Origin: a bacterium
GTDB taxonomy: Bacteria > JAHJDO01
Assembly: GCA_030652805.1 (NCBI GenBank)
Contig: JAUSPT010000054.1
Location: 39,209 to 103,208 of the forward strand
Direction of reading: 5' to 3'
DNA length: 64,000 nt
Part shown: one piece after another, positions 41,268 to 50,348 of the stretch
Layout of the letters: every line of letters begins with the position of its first letter
Position numbering within the stretch: the stretch's first letter is position 1
Position numbers and translations under genes: made by a program
The notes under the pieces: model-generated
The model's input: only the letters and a program-made list of their open reading frames with translations
Told to the model about the DNA's origin: nothing
The model's database searches: none

Positions 41268-42649
41268 TGAAGGTTGCGTTAATCACTTTTGGTAATGAAG
41301 AGAGTTATGGACTGTTGTTTGTAGGTGGCGAATTATTGCGGTTCAAGCAGAAGATTCGATACTTTGACGCTGAGATGGAAGATATCGTAGCGCAGGTTGT
41401 TCTATGGCAGCCCGATTTTATCTTTTTTTCTCCAATGACAACGTTCTTCTCTTGGTCTTTGCGTATCAGCAAGGAAATAAAAAAGTCTATCCCTAAAGTT
41501 TTATCTGTTTTTGGAGGACATCATGCAACTTCATGTCCGGATATATCAAAATTGGATGGAGTAGATATAGTCGTAGTTGGCCCTGTAAGAGGGTCAATAG
41601 ACAAGATCCTAAAAAAGGAGCAGGGTATTATACAAACCATACCTACGACATCTGCAGATCTTCCTATGCCAGCCAGGAGAGAATATTACAGGGATATCCC
41701 GAGGATGGCCAAACGTTATCGCAAGGTAATGCTTTCAATGCTGGGTTGTCCATGGAATTGCTCCTATTGCAGCTCCTCTTCCAGCCATGTGCGAAGAATC
41801 TTTGGCCATGAGTCTCACAAACGCTATTTTCTTGGTAGAAGACCTATTAATGCTGTTATTGCAGAGGCTAAAGAGATTAAAAAATATAATACTGCTGAGA
41901 TCGAGTGGGTAGATGACGATATGTTCTGTGGAGCTGATGTTGAAACATGGATGCCTGAATTTGTTTCAATCTGGGAAAAGGAGATTGATCTTCCCATGTA
42001 TATTTCTACGACGTCACACTCTGCTTTGAAGATATCTGACAATGTTCTTGCCACGCTTAAGAAGATTGTCAATTGTATCGGCGTTGGAATACAGGCCATA
42101 CGTCCTGAGTCTCTTAAGTTATTCAACAGAACGTGGGATAATGAGCCCAAGATGAAAGCTGCATACGAAAGGATGAGGTCGTTTGGATATGCTGTCAATC
42201 TGCAATGCATTGTTGGGCTGCCTGTTGATGAGCCAGTCGAGGATGCATTGGACACCGTAAAGGCTATGCAAAGAATAGGCTCAGGCAGTATTTGCTCGTG
42301 TTATCCATTGATGATTTATCCCGGTACTGCGATGGAGAAGTATTGCAGAGAAAAGGGTTTTAGACTGAATGATGCGTGTAATGGAGACACAAACAGCGCT
42401 ATTCCTAATATTGCCTTTTCACCAAGAACAACGAAACGACTGAGGAATATTTGTAAGCTTGCAACACTGTTTGTGAAGTATAACATAAGCGAAAAATGGA
42501 TGCGGGCATTGATAGATATTGATTTTGACACTAAAACATCTAAGATGCTCTCTATGACGCGATACTTTGAATGCGTCAAAGACAGATTGAAAGAAAAAGG
42601 AGAGAAAATATTTAACGAAGTAATACACGATATGAATTTAAGATATTAA
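41264..42649 (+). CDS. B12-binding radical SAM protein
   Basis: 461 aa. The cobalamin-domain part (1-140) has LWQPDFIFFSPMTTFF and VLSVFGGHHATSCPDI. The radical SAM motif is C162-PWN-C166-SY-C169, followed by WVDDDMFCGADVETW, GVGIQAIRPESLKLFNR, and LQCIVGLPVDEPVEDAL. It overlaps the aminotransferase by four bases (ATGATG). Substrate unknown; membership of an amino-sugar operon suggests a sugar or glycolipid target. Confidence 0.88.
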   Translation: MMKVALITFGNEESYGLLFVGGELLRFKQKIRYFDAEMEDIVAQVVLWQPDFIFFSPMTTFFSWSLRISKEIKKSIPKVLSVFGGHHATSCPDISKLDGVDIVVVGPVRGSIDKILKKEQGIIQTIPTTSADLPMPARREYYRDIPRMAKRYRKVMLSMLGCPWNCSYCSSSSSHVRRIFGHESHKRYFLGRRPINAVIAEAKEIKKYNTAEIEWVDDDMFCGADVETWMPEFVSIWEKEIDLPMYISTTSHSALKISDNVLATLKKIVNCIGVGIQAIRPESLKLFNRTWDNEPKMKAAYERMRSFGYAVNLQCIVGLPVDEPVEDALDTVKAMQRIGSGSICSCYPLMIYPGTAMEKYCREKGFRLNDACNGDTNSAIPNIAFSPRTTKRLRNICKLATLFVKYNISEKWMRALIDIDFDTKTSKMLSMTRYFECVKDRLKEKGEKIFNEVIHDMNLRY

Positions 42650-42671
42650 CGCATTAATGAGCTTTTTGTAG

Positions 42672-42687
42672 CTAAACTATTACAAAA
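42672..42687 (+). promoter_or_regulatory. Shared upstream motif CTAAACTATTACAAAA (copy 2)
   Basis: Exact second copy of the motif at 38683, 16 bases before the methyltransferase start and 4 kb from the first copy. It lies in the only real gap in this run of overlapping genes. Confidence 0.45.
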
Positions 42688-42703
42688 CAAGAAAGGGTTA
42701 TTT

Positions 42704-43351
42704 ATGTTAAAACGGTTGTTGTATGTGAAGCGTATGTTGACGGTAAGACCAAAAAAGTATAGAAATTTACTAAAGACTATATATAAAAAACGTTGTCAGA
42801 GCATTATGGAAATTGGTACGCATAACGGAATTCATTCAAGACATATGATAGAGACAGCAAATATCTTCCAGCCTATGAATAGAATCACATATTATGGCTT
42901 TGATTTATTTGAAGGTCTTACTGACGAAGATTTTCAGAAAGAGCTTGCAAAGAAACCGCCAACGTACGATGAAATAAGACAAAGATTAGAAAAAACAGGA
43001 GCAAATATTAATCTTTACATGGGATACACCAAGGACACTTTGCCAAAATTTTTAGAAGAGAGTAAAGACGAACAAATTGATTTTATTTTTATTGATGGAG
43101 GACATTCTATTGAAACCATCAGTTTAGATTGGAGTTACGTAAAGAAGATAATGTACCCGAATACTGTAGTGATTTTTGACGACTATTACTCTAACAAGGA
43201 AGCCAAAGACAGTGGATTTGGTTGTCAATCACTGATAAATAATCTGGATAGGGATGTATACGATATAGAAATTCTGGAGCCCATGGACCATTTTGGAGGA
43301 GATACGCCAAGAGACTGTAACATGGTCAAAGTTGAAGTCAAAAAAACCTAG
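42704..43351 (+). CDS. Class I SAM methyltransferase (Methyltransf_24-like)
   Basis: 215 aa. SIMEIGTHNGIHSRHMIETA as motif I, YYGFDLFEGLTDEDF as strand 2, and IDFIFIDGGHSIETISLDWSYVKKIMYPNTVVIFDDYY, where the IDGGHSYE-type motif marks the macrocin/Methyltransf_24 O-methyltransferase group (metal-assisted sugar O-methylation). That group methylates sugar hydroxyls in natural products, which fits this locus. AAAGGG lies eight bases before the ATG. Confidence 0.86.
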   Translation: MLKRLLYVKRMLTVRPKKYRNLLKTIYKKRCQSIMEIGTHNGIHSRHMIETANIFQPMNRITYYGFDLFEGLTDEDFQKELAKKPPTYDEIRQRLEKTGANINLYMGYTKDTLPKFLEESKDEQIDFIFIDGGHSIETISLDWSYVKKIMYPNTVVIFDDYYSNKEAKDSGFGCQSLINNLDRDVYDIEILEPMDHFGGDTPRDCNMVKVEVKKT

Positions 43352-44027
43352 AGTTATTGAGATTATTAAAATCCTAAAGAAAATAAATAGAGAGATATTT
43401 AGTTCTCTTCTTGAACAATATCCAAGTTTGGTAAAAAGGGAAGTCATTGGAAGTTGTCAAACTTTGCTTGATCTGGGTTGCGGAACAAAGTCGCCCATAG
43501 AAAAATTTTCTGATAAATTATATTATAGCGTAGGCATAGATATATTTGAACCGAGTCTCTTAAAGAGCAATAAATTAAAGATATATACAGAATATAGAAA
43601 AATGAATGTTTTGGAAATTGGGAATGTATACAAAGAAAACTCATTTGATTGTGTTCTCGCTTCTGAACTGATTGAACACTTAACAAAAGATGATGGTTTA
43701 AGATTAATCGCTATGATGGAGAAAATTGCGAAAAAAAAAGCGATAATATTTACGCCAAACGGTTATTTGCCGCAAGATAAATACGACGGAAACGAGTTTC
43801 AAATTCACCGCTCAGGCTGGTATCCATCAGAAATGGAAGATATGGGATATAGAGTAATTGGTATAAGAGGATGGAAATTATTGAGAGGGAAGCATGGAAG
43901 GATTAAGTGGTGGCCAAGGGAATTCTGGAGAAGGGTTTCTTTATTAACGCAGCCTGTAACTGAAAAATTTTCTAAGATAGCTTTCCAGATTTTATGTGTT
44001 AAAGATATAACAGAATCAGAAGGATAA
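43293..44027 (+). CDS. Class I SAM-dependent methyltransferase
   Basis: Up to 244 aa. LLDLGCGTKSPIEKF as motif I near residue 58, SVGIDIFEPSLL, and FDCVLASELIEHLTKDDGLRLI. The start is uncertain: TTG at 43293 (used here) overlaps the previous gene by 59 bases, while TTG at 43332 overlaps by 20, and no ATG is available before motif I. The tail has tryptophan-rich YPSEMEDMGYRV and GRIKWWPREFW. Likely glycan modification; the target is unknown. Confidence 0.82.
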   Translation: MEEIRQETVTWSKLKSKKPRVIEIIKILKKINREIFSSLLEQYPSLVKREVIGSCQTLLDLGCGTKSPIEKFSDKLYYSVGIDIFEPSLLKSNKLKIYTEYRKMNVLEIGNVYKENSFDCVLASELIEHLTKDDGLRLIAMMEKIAKKKAIIFTPNGYLPQDKYDGNEFQIHRSGWYPSEMEDMGYRVIGIRGWKLLRGKHGRIKWWPREFWRRVSLLTQPVTEKFSKIAFQILCVKDITESEG

Positions 44028-44042
44028 ATATAAAAAATTATT

Positions 44043-45416
44043 ATGAAAATCAAGTTCCTGTTTATAAACGCAATTGACTCTTCTAAAAAGGTTGAAACAA
44101 AATATCCTCCCTTAGGTATTGGGTATCTAATTAGTAGCCTGAGAACATATTTTGGCAGAGATGAGATTATATTTAAGGTAATATGCGATAACGTAGAAGA
44201 AGAGATGATAGATTTTAAACCAGATATCGTTGGAATTAGTTCAGTGAGCCAAAATTACAATAAAGCAATTACTTGTGCAAAAATCGCAAAAAAATATAAA
44301 CTGCCAGTGATTGTTGGAGGAGTGCATATTTCAATGATGCCTTCTTCATTGACTTCAAATATGGATGTTGGAGTTATAGGAGAAGGAGAGGTTACTATAT
44401 GTGGGTTATTGGAATCTTTTATCAAGGAAGGAAGGTTCCTCAGGACGAATCTGAAAAAGATTAAGGGAGTAATATATTGGAACGATGACAATACAATTGC
44501 TGCTTCAGCTGAACGAGAGTTAATCCCTTTTCTAGATAAACTTCCTCCTCCTGCACGGGATTTATTTGATATCCAGCCCAGAACATATATGTTCACTAGC
44601 AGAGGCTGTCCGTATCACTGCTCTTTTTGTGCATCCTCACTATTTTGGAATAAGGTTAGATTTTTTTCGGCTGAATATGTTGTAAATGAAATTGAGTATT
44701 TAATTAATGAATATAACGTTAAACACATCAATTTTTATGATGATATATTCTCAGTCGATGTAAAAAGAATAAAAAAGATAATAAGTATTTTTAGAGAAAG
44801 GGGTTATCTGGGTAAAGTGGATTTCAGTTGTGCAATCAGAGCCAATATGGTAAATGACGAGGTAATCCGATTATTAAAAGAGATGGGAGTAAGATCTATT
44901 AGCATGGGATTAGAATCGGGTTCTGATAAAATTCTTAAGTATCTTAAAAGAGATAGTATAGATGTTAGGAAAAATGAGAATGCCATCAGAATAATCAAGA
45001 AACACGGGATATCAGTATCTGGCAGTTTTATAATCGGGGCTCCTGAAGAGGATAAAGAAGATATTTTGAAAACACTAAAATTTATTTCAAAAAGCAAACT
45101 AGATGGATTTGATGTCTATGTTTTAACCCCTTTTCCTGGAACTTTGGTCTGGGACTACGCAATTTCTAAAGGTTTAGTTAACGAGAAAATGGATTGGGGG
45201 AAGTTAAATGTAAATTTTAGTGATAATTATAATTCTGCTGTAATCTTGTCAGAAAAATTGACAAGAAAGAAAATACACAAGTTGTTTTTGCAATTTAGAT
45301 ATGAGAAAAGGAAAATAGGAATGTATAAATTATTTAAAAAAGGGGTTAAAAACCCATTGAAGATTCCATGGTTCTTAACTAAAAAAATCAGTGCTGCCCT
45401 CAGAAATAGATTATGA
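44043..45416 (+). CDS. B12-binding radical SAM protein
   Basis: 457 aa. KYPPLGIGYLISSLR starts the cobalamin-binding domain, which continues through VIVGGVHISMMPSSL and VGVIGEGEVTICGLL. The radical SAM motif is C189-PYH-C193-SF-C196 (TSRGCPYHCSFCASS), followed by NFYDDIFSVDVKRI, SISMGLESGSDKIL and SGSFIIGAPEEDKEDIL. This is a regular B12-radical SAM layout (BchE/HpnJ-like). The C-terminus is basic and may bind the membrane. It overlaps the GT4 gene after it as ATGA. Confidence 0.9.
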   Translation: MKIKFLFINAIDSSKKVETKYPPLGIGYLISSLRTYFGRDEIIFKVICDNVEEEMIDFKPDIVGISSVSQNYNKAITCAKIAKKYKLPVIVGGVHISMMPSSLTSNMDVGVIGEGEVTICGLLESFIKEGRFLRTNLKKIKGVIYWNDDNTIAASAERELIPFLDKLPPPARDLFDIQPRTYMFTSRGCPYHCSFCASSLFWNKVRFFSAEYVVNEIEYLINEYNVKHINFYDDIFSVDVKRIKKIISIFRERGYLGKVDFSCAIRANMVNDEVIRLLKEMGVRSISMGLESGSDKILKYLKRDSIDVRKNENAIRIIKKHGISVSGSFIIGAPEEDKEDILKTLKFISKSKLDGFDVYVLTPFPGTLVWDYAISKGLVNEKMDWGKLNVNFSDNYNSAVILSEKLTRKKIHKLFLQFRYEKRKIGMYKLFKKGVKNPLKIPWFLTKKISAALRNRL

Positions 45417-46600
45417 AGATTGCCATAGTTACTCCTCACTTTTTTAATCCAAGTGGAATTGGAACGATGTGCAGTAATTTAGCATCAGAGTTGGTTAAGA
45501 AAGAGAACATGGTTGAGGTTTTTACTTTTGTTATTCCGGAAAGATATAGATTCAATGTACTGAGCAGTGGAGTAAAAGTATACGCAATAAGAAACATGTA
45601 TGCTGAAACTCTAAATCTCTCCCAGCAAAGGCATGAACTTAACCTAATAACCTGGATACAGACTAAATTGTATCGATTTTTAACTTTATTGAATATTTTT
45701 AAATCAATGATATCAAGATTACCTCTGTCAGACGTTATTCATATAAACGGATATACTGATTTGACAATTGTAGGCTTTCTTATTGGAAAGATCTTTAATA
45801 AACCTATTATTCTGTCTTTTCATGGAACAGATGTTTGGTACTATAAAAAAACATTTTTTGACCTTTTTAAGAGGATTGTCCTACATGTAAATAGGATTAC
45901 CTGCGTTAGTAAGTGCCTTCAGGATAAGTTATTAAACGATACAGGGGCTAGAAGTGATGTGATACCTCCTATGATCAGTGATTGTTTTCTATCTCAAAGA
46001 GGAAAACGCTCAAATTTTCTAAAGCAGGAGTTTAGTGCTGATAGAATACTGTTAAGTGTTAAAGGGCTAATACCAATATACGGACACGAACTTCTAATAA
46101 GAAGTTTACCAGATGTTCTTAAGAAATATCCTAATTTAAGATTAGTATTAACAGGAGAAGGTCCCTTACTTGAGAAATTAAAACGGCTTGTTGTGACATT
46201 ATGTATTAAAAACAATGTAGTGTTTGCAGGTTTTAAGAGTCATGAGAAGTTAGTGGATTTTTATGCGTCCTCGGACATTTATGTCTTATCATCAAAATTG
46301 GAGTCCAGGGCTAATGTGGTCTTGGAATCATTATTATGTGGAACGCCGGTTATTACAACCAATAATCCTGCTGGCATTGAGCTGGACAATCAATATCATG
46401 GAGATGTTACTCTTATACGTGAAGATACTTCTCAGGTGCTTGCAGATACTATACTAAAAATATTGGATGAGGATAGAAAAGTTAAAAAAAGCACAATTGC
46501 AAAGATTTCTAATGAACTGAACACACGGGTTGTTACGCAAAAATTTTATGATATTTACAGAAATGTCGCTGATATGGAGGCTAAAAAATATGGAACTTAA
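45413..46600 (+). CDS. GT4-family glycosyltransferase
   Basis: 395 aa GT-B enzyme. The N-terminal IAIVTPHFFNPSGIGTMCSNLA with the glycine loop, ILSFHGTDVWYY and ITCVSKCLQDKLL are followed by the donor domain: ILLSVKGLIPIYGHELLIRSL, LVLTGEGPLLEKL, VVFAGFKSHEKLVDFYASSDIYVLSSKLES and NVVLESLLCGTPVITT. It is a standard GT4 of the WcaL/capsule type. The GT39-like gene begins 11 bases before its stop. Confidence 0.9.
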   Translation: MKIAIVTPHFFNPSGIGTMCSNLASELVKKENMVEVFTFVIPERYRFNVLSSGVKVYAIRNMYAETLNLSQQRHELNLITWIQTKLYRFLTLLNIFKSMISRLPLSDVIHINGYTDLTIVGFLIGKIFNKPIILSFHGTDVWYYKKTFFDLFKRIVLHVNRITCVSKCLQDKLLNDTGARSDVIPPMISDCFLSQRGKRSNFLKQEFSADRILLSVKGLIPIYGHELLIRSLPDVLKKYPNLRLVLTGEGPLLEKLKRLVVTLCIKNNVVFAGFKSHEKLVDFYASSDIYVLSSKLESRANVVLESLLCGTPVITTNNPAGIELDNQYHGDVTLIREDTSQVLADTILKILDEDRKVKKSTIAKISNELNTRVVTQKFYDIYRNVADMEAKKYGT

Positions 46601-48599
46601 TAAAGTAGAACAAAAATATAATTCCGTAATCAATTCGTCTTTTTTGCTTATCGCGCTCTTTGCATTTCTATGGATAATCAGGTTGCTTGTATTGGGTTCA
46701 GATAGCCAATTAGACATAATTGGCTATATTCCAGCAGATATTGGATTTGATGCCCATAGTGCCAGAAACAAAGTTTTGTTTGGTAAATGGTTAATAGATG
46801 ATTTTAATGTAATTTTCGTTGTTCCTTTATATACATATTTTGTTTATTTATCGTTCAAATTTTTTGGGGTTGGTTTATGGCAGATTAATTTTGTCACTGC
46901 TGTTGGTGGTTGTCTGACATTAATATTTGTCTATCGCATTGCAAAAGAAATAACAAATGATAAAAAATTTGCTATTGTTGCAACATTTATTTACGGAGTA
47001 AATAACATAGTTGTGAGCTACAATAGAAAAGGTTCCACCGAAAGTTTAATGTTTCTTTTTATTTCAGGTTCATTATATTTTTGGTTAATTGGTAAACATA
47101 ACAGATTATATTACTTTATATCAGCCTTATGTTTGGTTTTTGGTTGGCTCTGTAAATCCTATGCACTTGCATATATCTTAGTGATAATTGGGTTTTTTAT
47201 ATATGAAGCGAAAATGAAGCTGATAAAAAATCCTATAAAAATTACGTTTTGGTTTACATCAGGATTAATACTTTCTTTTATAGCATATTTTCTTATTCTA
47301 GTTTTCCCTGACTACGAAAAATGGAAAGCAATGAATGGTGTTTGTTTTTCAGAAAATGTAGCTCATACACCCTGGCTGGCTATAGTGAATTTTATGCGCT
47401 TTACAATCAATCCAAGTACATTGATTACGGGTAACGTTACAATCCTAACGCCTCTTTTTATCTTTTGCGTAATAATTTATTTACTCAACAAAACCAATAA
47501 GAGACCTTCTTTTAAATTATCTTCTATTGAGCGATACTCGATAATATGGATTATATTGGGATGTCTTCCTTTTACAGTTACTAACTATATATCTACCAGG
47601 AGATTTCTTATATTGATTATACCCATTTCGATGTTATTGACATCTTTTTTGTTTAAAAACATAGACGATAAGCAATTTTTAGATCTAATAAAAAACGGTT
47701 TTATTTCCGTAAGTTCCAAAGTCAAAAAAACAATTATTATTTTCATAGCATCTTTAGCAATACTTCCTATAATAAGAGTTGTAGTTTTGAGGGTTATTAC
47801 ATTATTTAATTTAGTCTCTGAGAGTTCGGATAAACTCAATATGGCCATGCAAGGACGGCTGGATACTACAATAGTAGTTGTAAGTATTATCGGCATTTAC
47901 AGTTTTATTTCCATTATTGATAGAAAAAAGGAACATTCTAGAATTAAGTGGTATTTGTATTTAGTTTTATTTCCTGTAATAAGTGCATATTTAATGCCTT
48001 TTTTATCAAAAATAATTGGGCTTCTTTTATCTAGAATCAATATTGGAGAGTATCCAGGCGTTGGGCCGCAGACAACGGCAATTATGTCTGTAATAATTAT
48101 TGGAATAATATTAATATTCATTATCCCTAGAATTTATAGGATTGTTTCACAGAAGAATAAAAATCTAATAAAAACTGCTTTTTCAGTAGGGATTGTAATT
48201 TACCTGTTTTCTAATTTATTTATAGACGTAAAGCCGCTGATTAAGCCCACGTACAAACTCCAGAAAATATCCAGAGATTTAAACAGATATTTTGAGAAAG
48301 GAACACCTGTGTTGGGCCTTGAGGCTGATACTCTTTGTATGGAAACAAAAGCATTTAGCTTTTCTCCATGGGGTTGGAAGGAGGCAGATAAAAATATGAG
48401 AGGTATTCAGAAACTAAATGCTAATCTAATGGAACGTTTTAGACCCGAATACATGATAATGATGAATGCTGATACTAAGCATGATATATATCCACAATGC
48501 ACAAAAAAAATGAAATCATACAACCTGCTGAAAGTGAAAGAATATACATTAGACAATAATGTGATAGAGTTATTTAAGGTTTTGTACAATGCGAAATAA
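46590..48599 (+). CDS. GT39-like polytopic membrane glycosyltransferase
   Basis: About 669 aa from the ATG at 46590, which has GGAGG at 46575-46579; the longer frame to 46530 overlaps the GT4 gene. There are about 12 membrane segments. DIGFDAHSARNKVLFGKWLIDDF in the first outer loop holds the acidic residues of GT39/ArnT-type enzymes, then KSYALAYILVIIGFF and a second cluster of segments. The last ~100 residues are soluble. It would use a polyprenyl-phosphate sugar made by Dpm1-like enzymes (two are coded at 57-60 kb) to glycosylate a glycan or protein in the periplasm. Confidence 0.82.
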   Translation: MELNKVEQKYNSVINSSFLLIALFAFLWIIRLLVLGSDSQLDIIGYIPADIGFDAHSARNKVLFGKWLIDDFNVIFVVPLYTYFVYLSFKFFGVGLWQINFVTAVGGCLTLIFVYRIAKEITNDKKFAIVATFIYGVNNIVVSYNRKGSTESLMFLFISGSLYFWLIGKHNRLYYFISALCLVFGWLCKSYALAYILVIIGFFIYEAKMKLIKNPIKITFWFTSGLILSFIAYFLILVFPDYEKWKAMNGVCFSENVAHTPWLAIVNFMRFTINPSTLITGNVTILTPLFIFCVIIYLLNKTNKRPSFKLSSIERYSIIWIILGCLPFTVTNYISTRRFLILIIPISMLLTSFLFKNIDDKQFLDLIKNGFISVSSKVKKTIIIFIASLAILPIIRVVVLRVITLFNLVSESSDKLNMAMQGRLDTTIVVVSIIGIYSFISIIDRKKEHSRIKWYLYLVLFPVISAYLMPFLSKIIGLLLSRINIGEYPGVGPQTTAIMSVIIIGIILIFIIPRIYRIVSQKNKNLIKTAFSVGIVIYLFSNLFIDVKPLIKPTYKLQKISRDLNRYFEKGTPVLGLEADTLCMETKAFSFSPWGWKEADKNMRGIQKLNANLMERFRPEYMIMMNADTKHDIYPQCTKKMKSYNLLKVKEYTLDNNVIELFKVLYNAK

Positions 48600-49536
48600 A
48601 TCTTTGTTCCTGATTATTGGTCAAATTGTTGCAGTTTTATTTTCTTCGACAAATGTTTTTGCAGTTAGTAAAGCCGAACTGTTTATAAAAGACCATCCTG
48701 TTAAATTTGGTTTTTCTACCTTTGTTCTACCCGTTTTTATTATTCTGCTTTATATTGGCCTTTCAAAAATAGACAAATTGATTGATATAATAATAAAGTT
48801 TGGGCAGAAGCAGCACGCTAAAGAGGAAGAAGATGAGTATGGGAAAATACCAAAAGGCTTAATTGAAGAAGAAGTTGCTTTATCTCTTTCTCCTGCTGAG
48901 CTTATATGGAGAAAGGAGGGCGGAGAATCAGAAACATACAAATTACGTCCAAACATAGAGTTCTGGATAGGAAGATCTGAAGATAATGAACTAATACTAG
49001 AAGATGAATTGGTATCCAAACTCCACGCAAAGATACGACCACAACATGAAGGCTATGTGTTATACGATATTCATTCCTATAATGGTACTAAGATTAAGGG
49101 TAAAAAAGTGCTTAAACATATATTGAAAAATAACGATGAAATAAACATAGGCAAGCAAATAATAAACTTTAGGCAAAAAATTGGCAAACCTAAGAACAAA
49201 GACGCACAACTAGGGGCTATAAAAAGTAAAGAGGTGCTTGTTAAGTATATTGTGTATGCTCCCGGACAACCTATGCTTGAAAAGCAGGCATATGCCAAAA
49301 ACATAAGTGAGTCTCACATTTGCATCAGAACAGATAAGTATGTGCCGGAAACAGGCACAACCATAGAAATGCAAATTCAATTTCCAAATGATGAGGTAAT
49401 TAATGAAATACTAGGGAATGTCCTATCATGCAGGCAAACATCGCTGAAAGATGAATACGAACTGGACATTGAATTTTCAGAATTGCTAGAAGAAAAACAG
49501 CAGATCATCAGTAATTATATAAAAAGCAGATCGTAG
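48589..49536 (+). CDS. Membrane protein with FHA and PilZ-like domains
   Basis: 315 aa. An N-terminal signal-like segment (FLIIGQIVAVLFSSTNVFA) and a second hydrophobic segment (FGFSTFVLPVFIILLYIGL) are followed by a cytoplasmic part. An FHA domain lies at ~118-190: FWIGRSEDNELILEDELVSKLHAKI with GR...S.H, then YNGTKIKGKKV. A PilZ-like barrel lies at ~215-312 (AYAKNISESHICIRT, GTTIEMQIQFP). FHA binds phosphothreonine; PilZ binds cyclic-di-GMP, although the RxxxR part is not obvious here. It may regulate this locus by second messenger and phosphorylation. Confidence 0.82.
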   Translation: MRNKSLFLIIGQIVAVLFSSTNVFAVSKAELFIKDHPVKFGFSTFVLPVFIILLYIGLSKIDKLIDIIIKFGQKQHAKEEEDEYGKIPKGLIEEEVALSLSPAELIWRKEGGESETYKLRPNIEFWIGRSEDNELILEDELVSKLHAKIRPQHEGYVLYDIHSYNGTKIKGKKVLKHILKNNDEINIGKQIINFRQKIGKPKNKDAQLGAIKSKEVLVKYIVYAPGQPMLEKQAYAKNISESHICIRTDKYVPETGTTIEMQIQFPNDEVINEILGNVLSCRQTSLKDEYELDIEFSELLEEKQQIISNYIKSRS

Positions 49537-49554
49537 AAAGTTAGACTATATACG

Positions 49555-49594
49555 TATGCCACAGCATAGAAAAGTTCTTCTGTGCTGTGGCATA
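49555..49594. terminator. Stem-loop between convergent genes
   Basis: TATGCCACAGCA and its complement TGCTGTGGCATA form a 12-bp stem, extended by AGAA/TTCT. It lies between convergent gene ends at 49536 and 49598, the right place for a bidirectional terminator. No clear T-run follows on either strand, so efficiency is uncertain. Confidence 0.55.
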
Positions 49595-49597
49595 AAA

Positions 49598-50248
49598 CTA
49601 TCTTGCTAGACCATACTCTATTTTTATGCCTGCTATGAGTGAAAGCTTATCCAGCATATCCTCCGCGCCGGCAATTACGTAATAGTCCTTATCTTTCCAT
49701 ATCCTATAACTCAGGTTTGTTCTGAGAAAGAATGGGGAACTGTAAACAGCACTGTGCCCTTCAACTGTAATACTAGTTTTTTCGTCAGGCAGCATATAGT
49801 CTACTCCCAGCCCCACTCCTGAATTTATCATACCGCCTCTGAGTGTCAGACTATTATTGAGGTATTTAGATGCAATCTGCGCGTCGTACTCAACATATTG
49901 AACGTTTCTTCTGTCTCTTCGCCCGTATGGATTTGATGCCTTTAGATCTATCTTACTGATTCCAAGAAGATAGTATCTATCATCAGAAGTCTCAACTCTT
50001 GCGTAAATTTTGGTTCTTGGCATTTTGTTTCTAAGAGACCAAACACTTTCAGCCCCTATGTAGGTTGTTGCTTCTTTTATTGTTGCCGCGGTAGTCAAAA
50101 CGCCTGTCGTTACACCTTCAGAAATTTGTTTTACCGCTGTTTTTTTCTGCGGTTGAGCTACCTTCTTTGGAAGTCCGCCTGCATACACTAAGCTAAAACA
50201 TACACCAGTCAATACGGCGATTAAACTAACTCTAAACAAAGATTTCAT
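49598..50248 (-). CDS. Outer-membrane beta-barrel-like exported protein
   Basis: 216 aa. A signal peptide (FRVSLIAVLTGVCFSLVYAGG) is followed by a basic linker and a beta-strand series: TKIYARVETSDDRYYLLGISKI, VEYDAQIASKYLNNSLTLRGGM, GVGLGVDYMLPDEKTSITVEG, FFLRTNLSYRIWKDKDYYVIAGAEDML, and LIAGIKIEYGL. The alternating pattern resembles the C-terminal barrel attached to some MlaD/MCE proteins, here without an MCE domain. The final residues (YGLAR) lack the usual terminal Phe. AAAGG precedes the ATG. It is not obviously part of the glycan pathway. Confidence 0.7.
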   Translation of the reverse strand: MKSLFRVSLIAVLTGVCFSLVYAGGLPKKVAQPQKKTAVKQISEGVTTGVLTTAATIKEATTYIGAESVWSLRNKMPRTKIYARVETSDDRYYLLGISKIDLKASNPYGRRDRRNVQYVEYDAQIASKYLNNSLTLRGGMINSGVGLGVDYMLPDEKTSITVEGHSAVYSSPFFLRTNLSYRIWKDKDYYVIAGAEDMLDKLSLIAGIKIEYGLAR

Positions 50249-50348
50249 TTCCTTTCACCTCCCTTCCACACGTATTTACGAATTACTACACTTTAAACGA
50301 AGTATATATTAGGATACGGCTCTTTGTCAATTAGAAATGCTCGATTTG

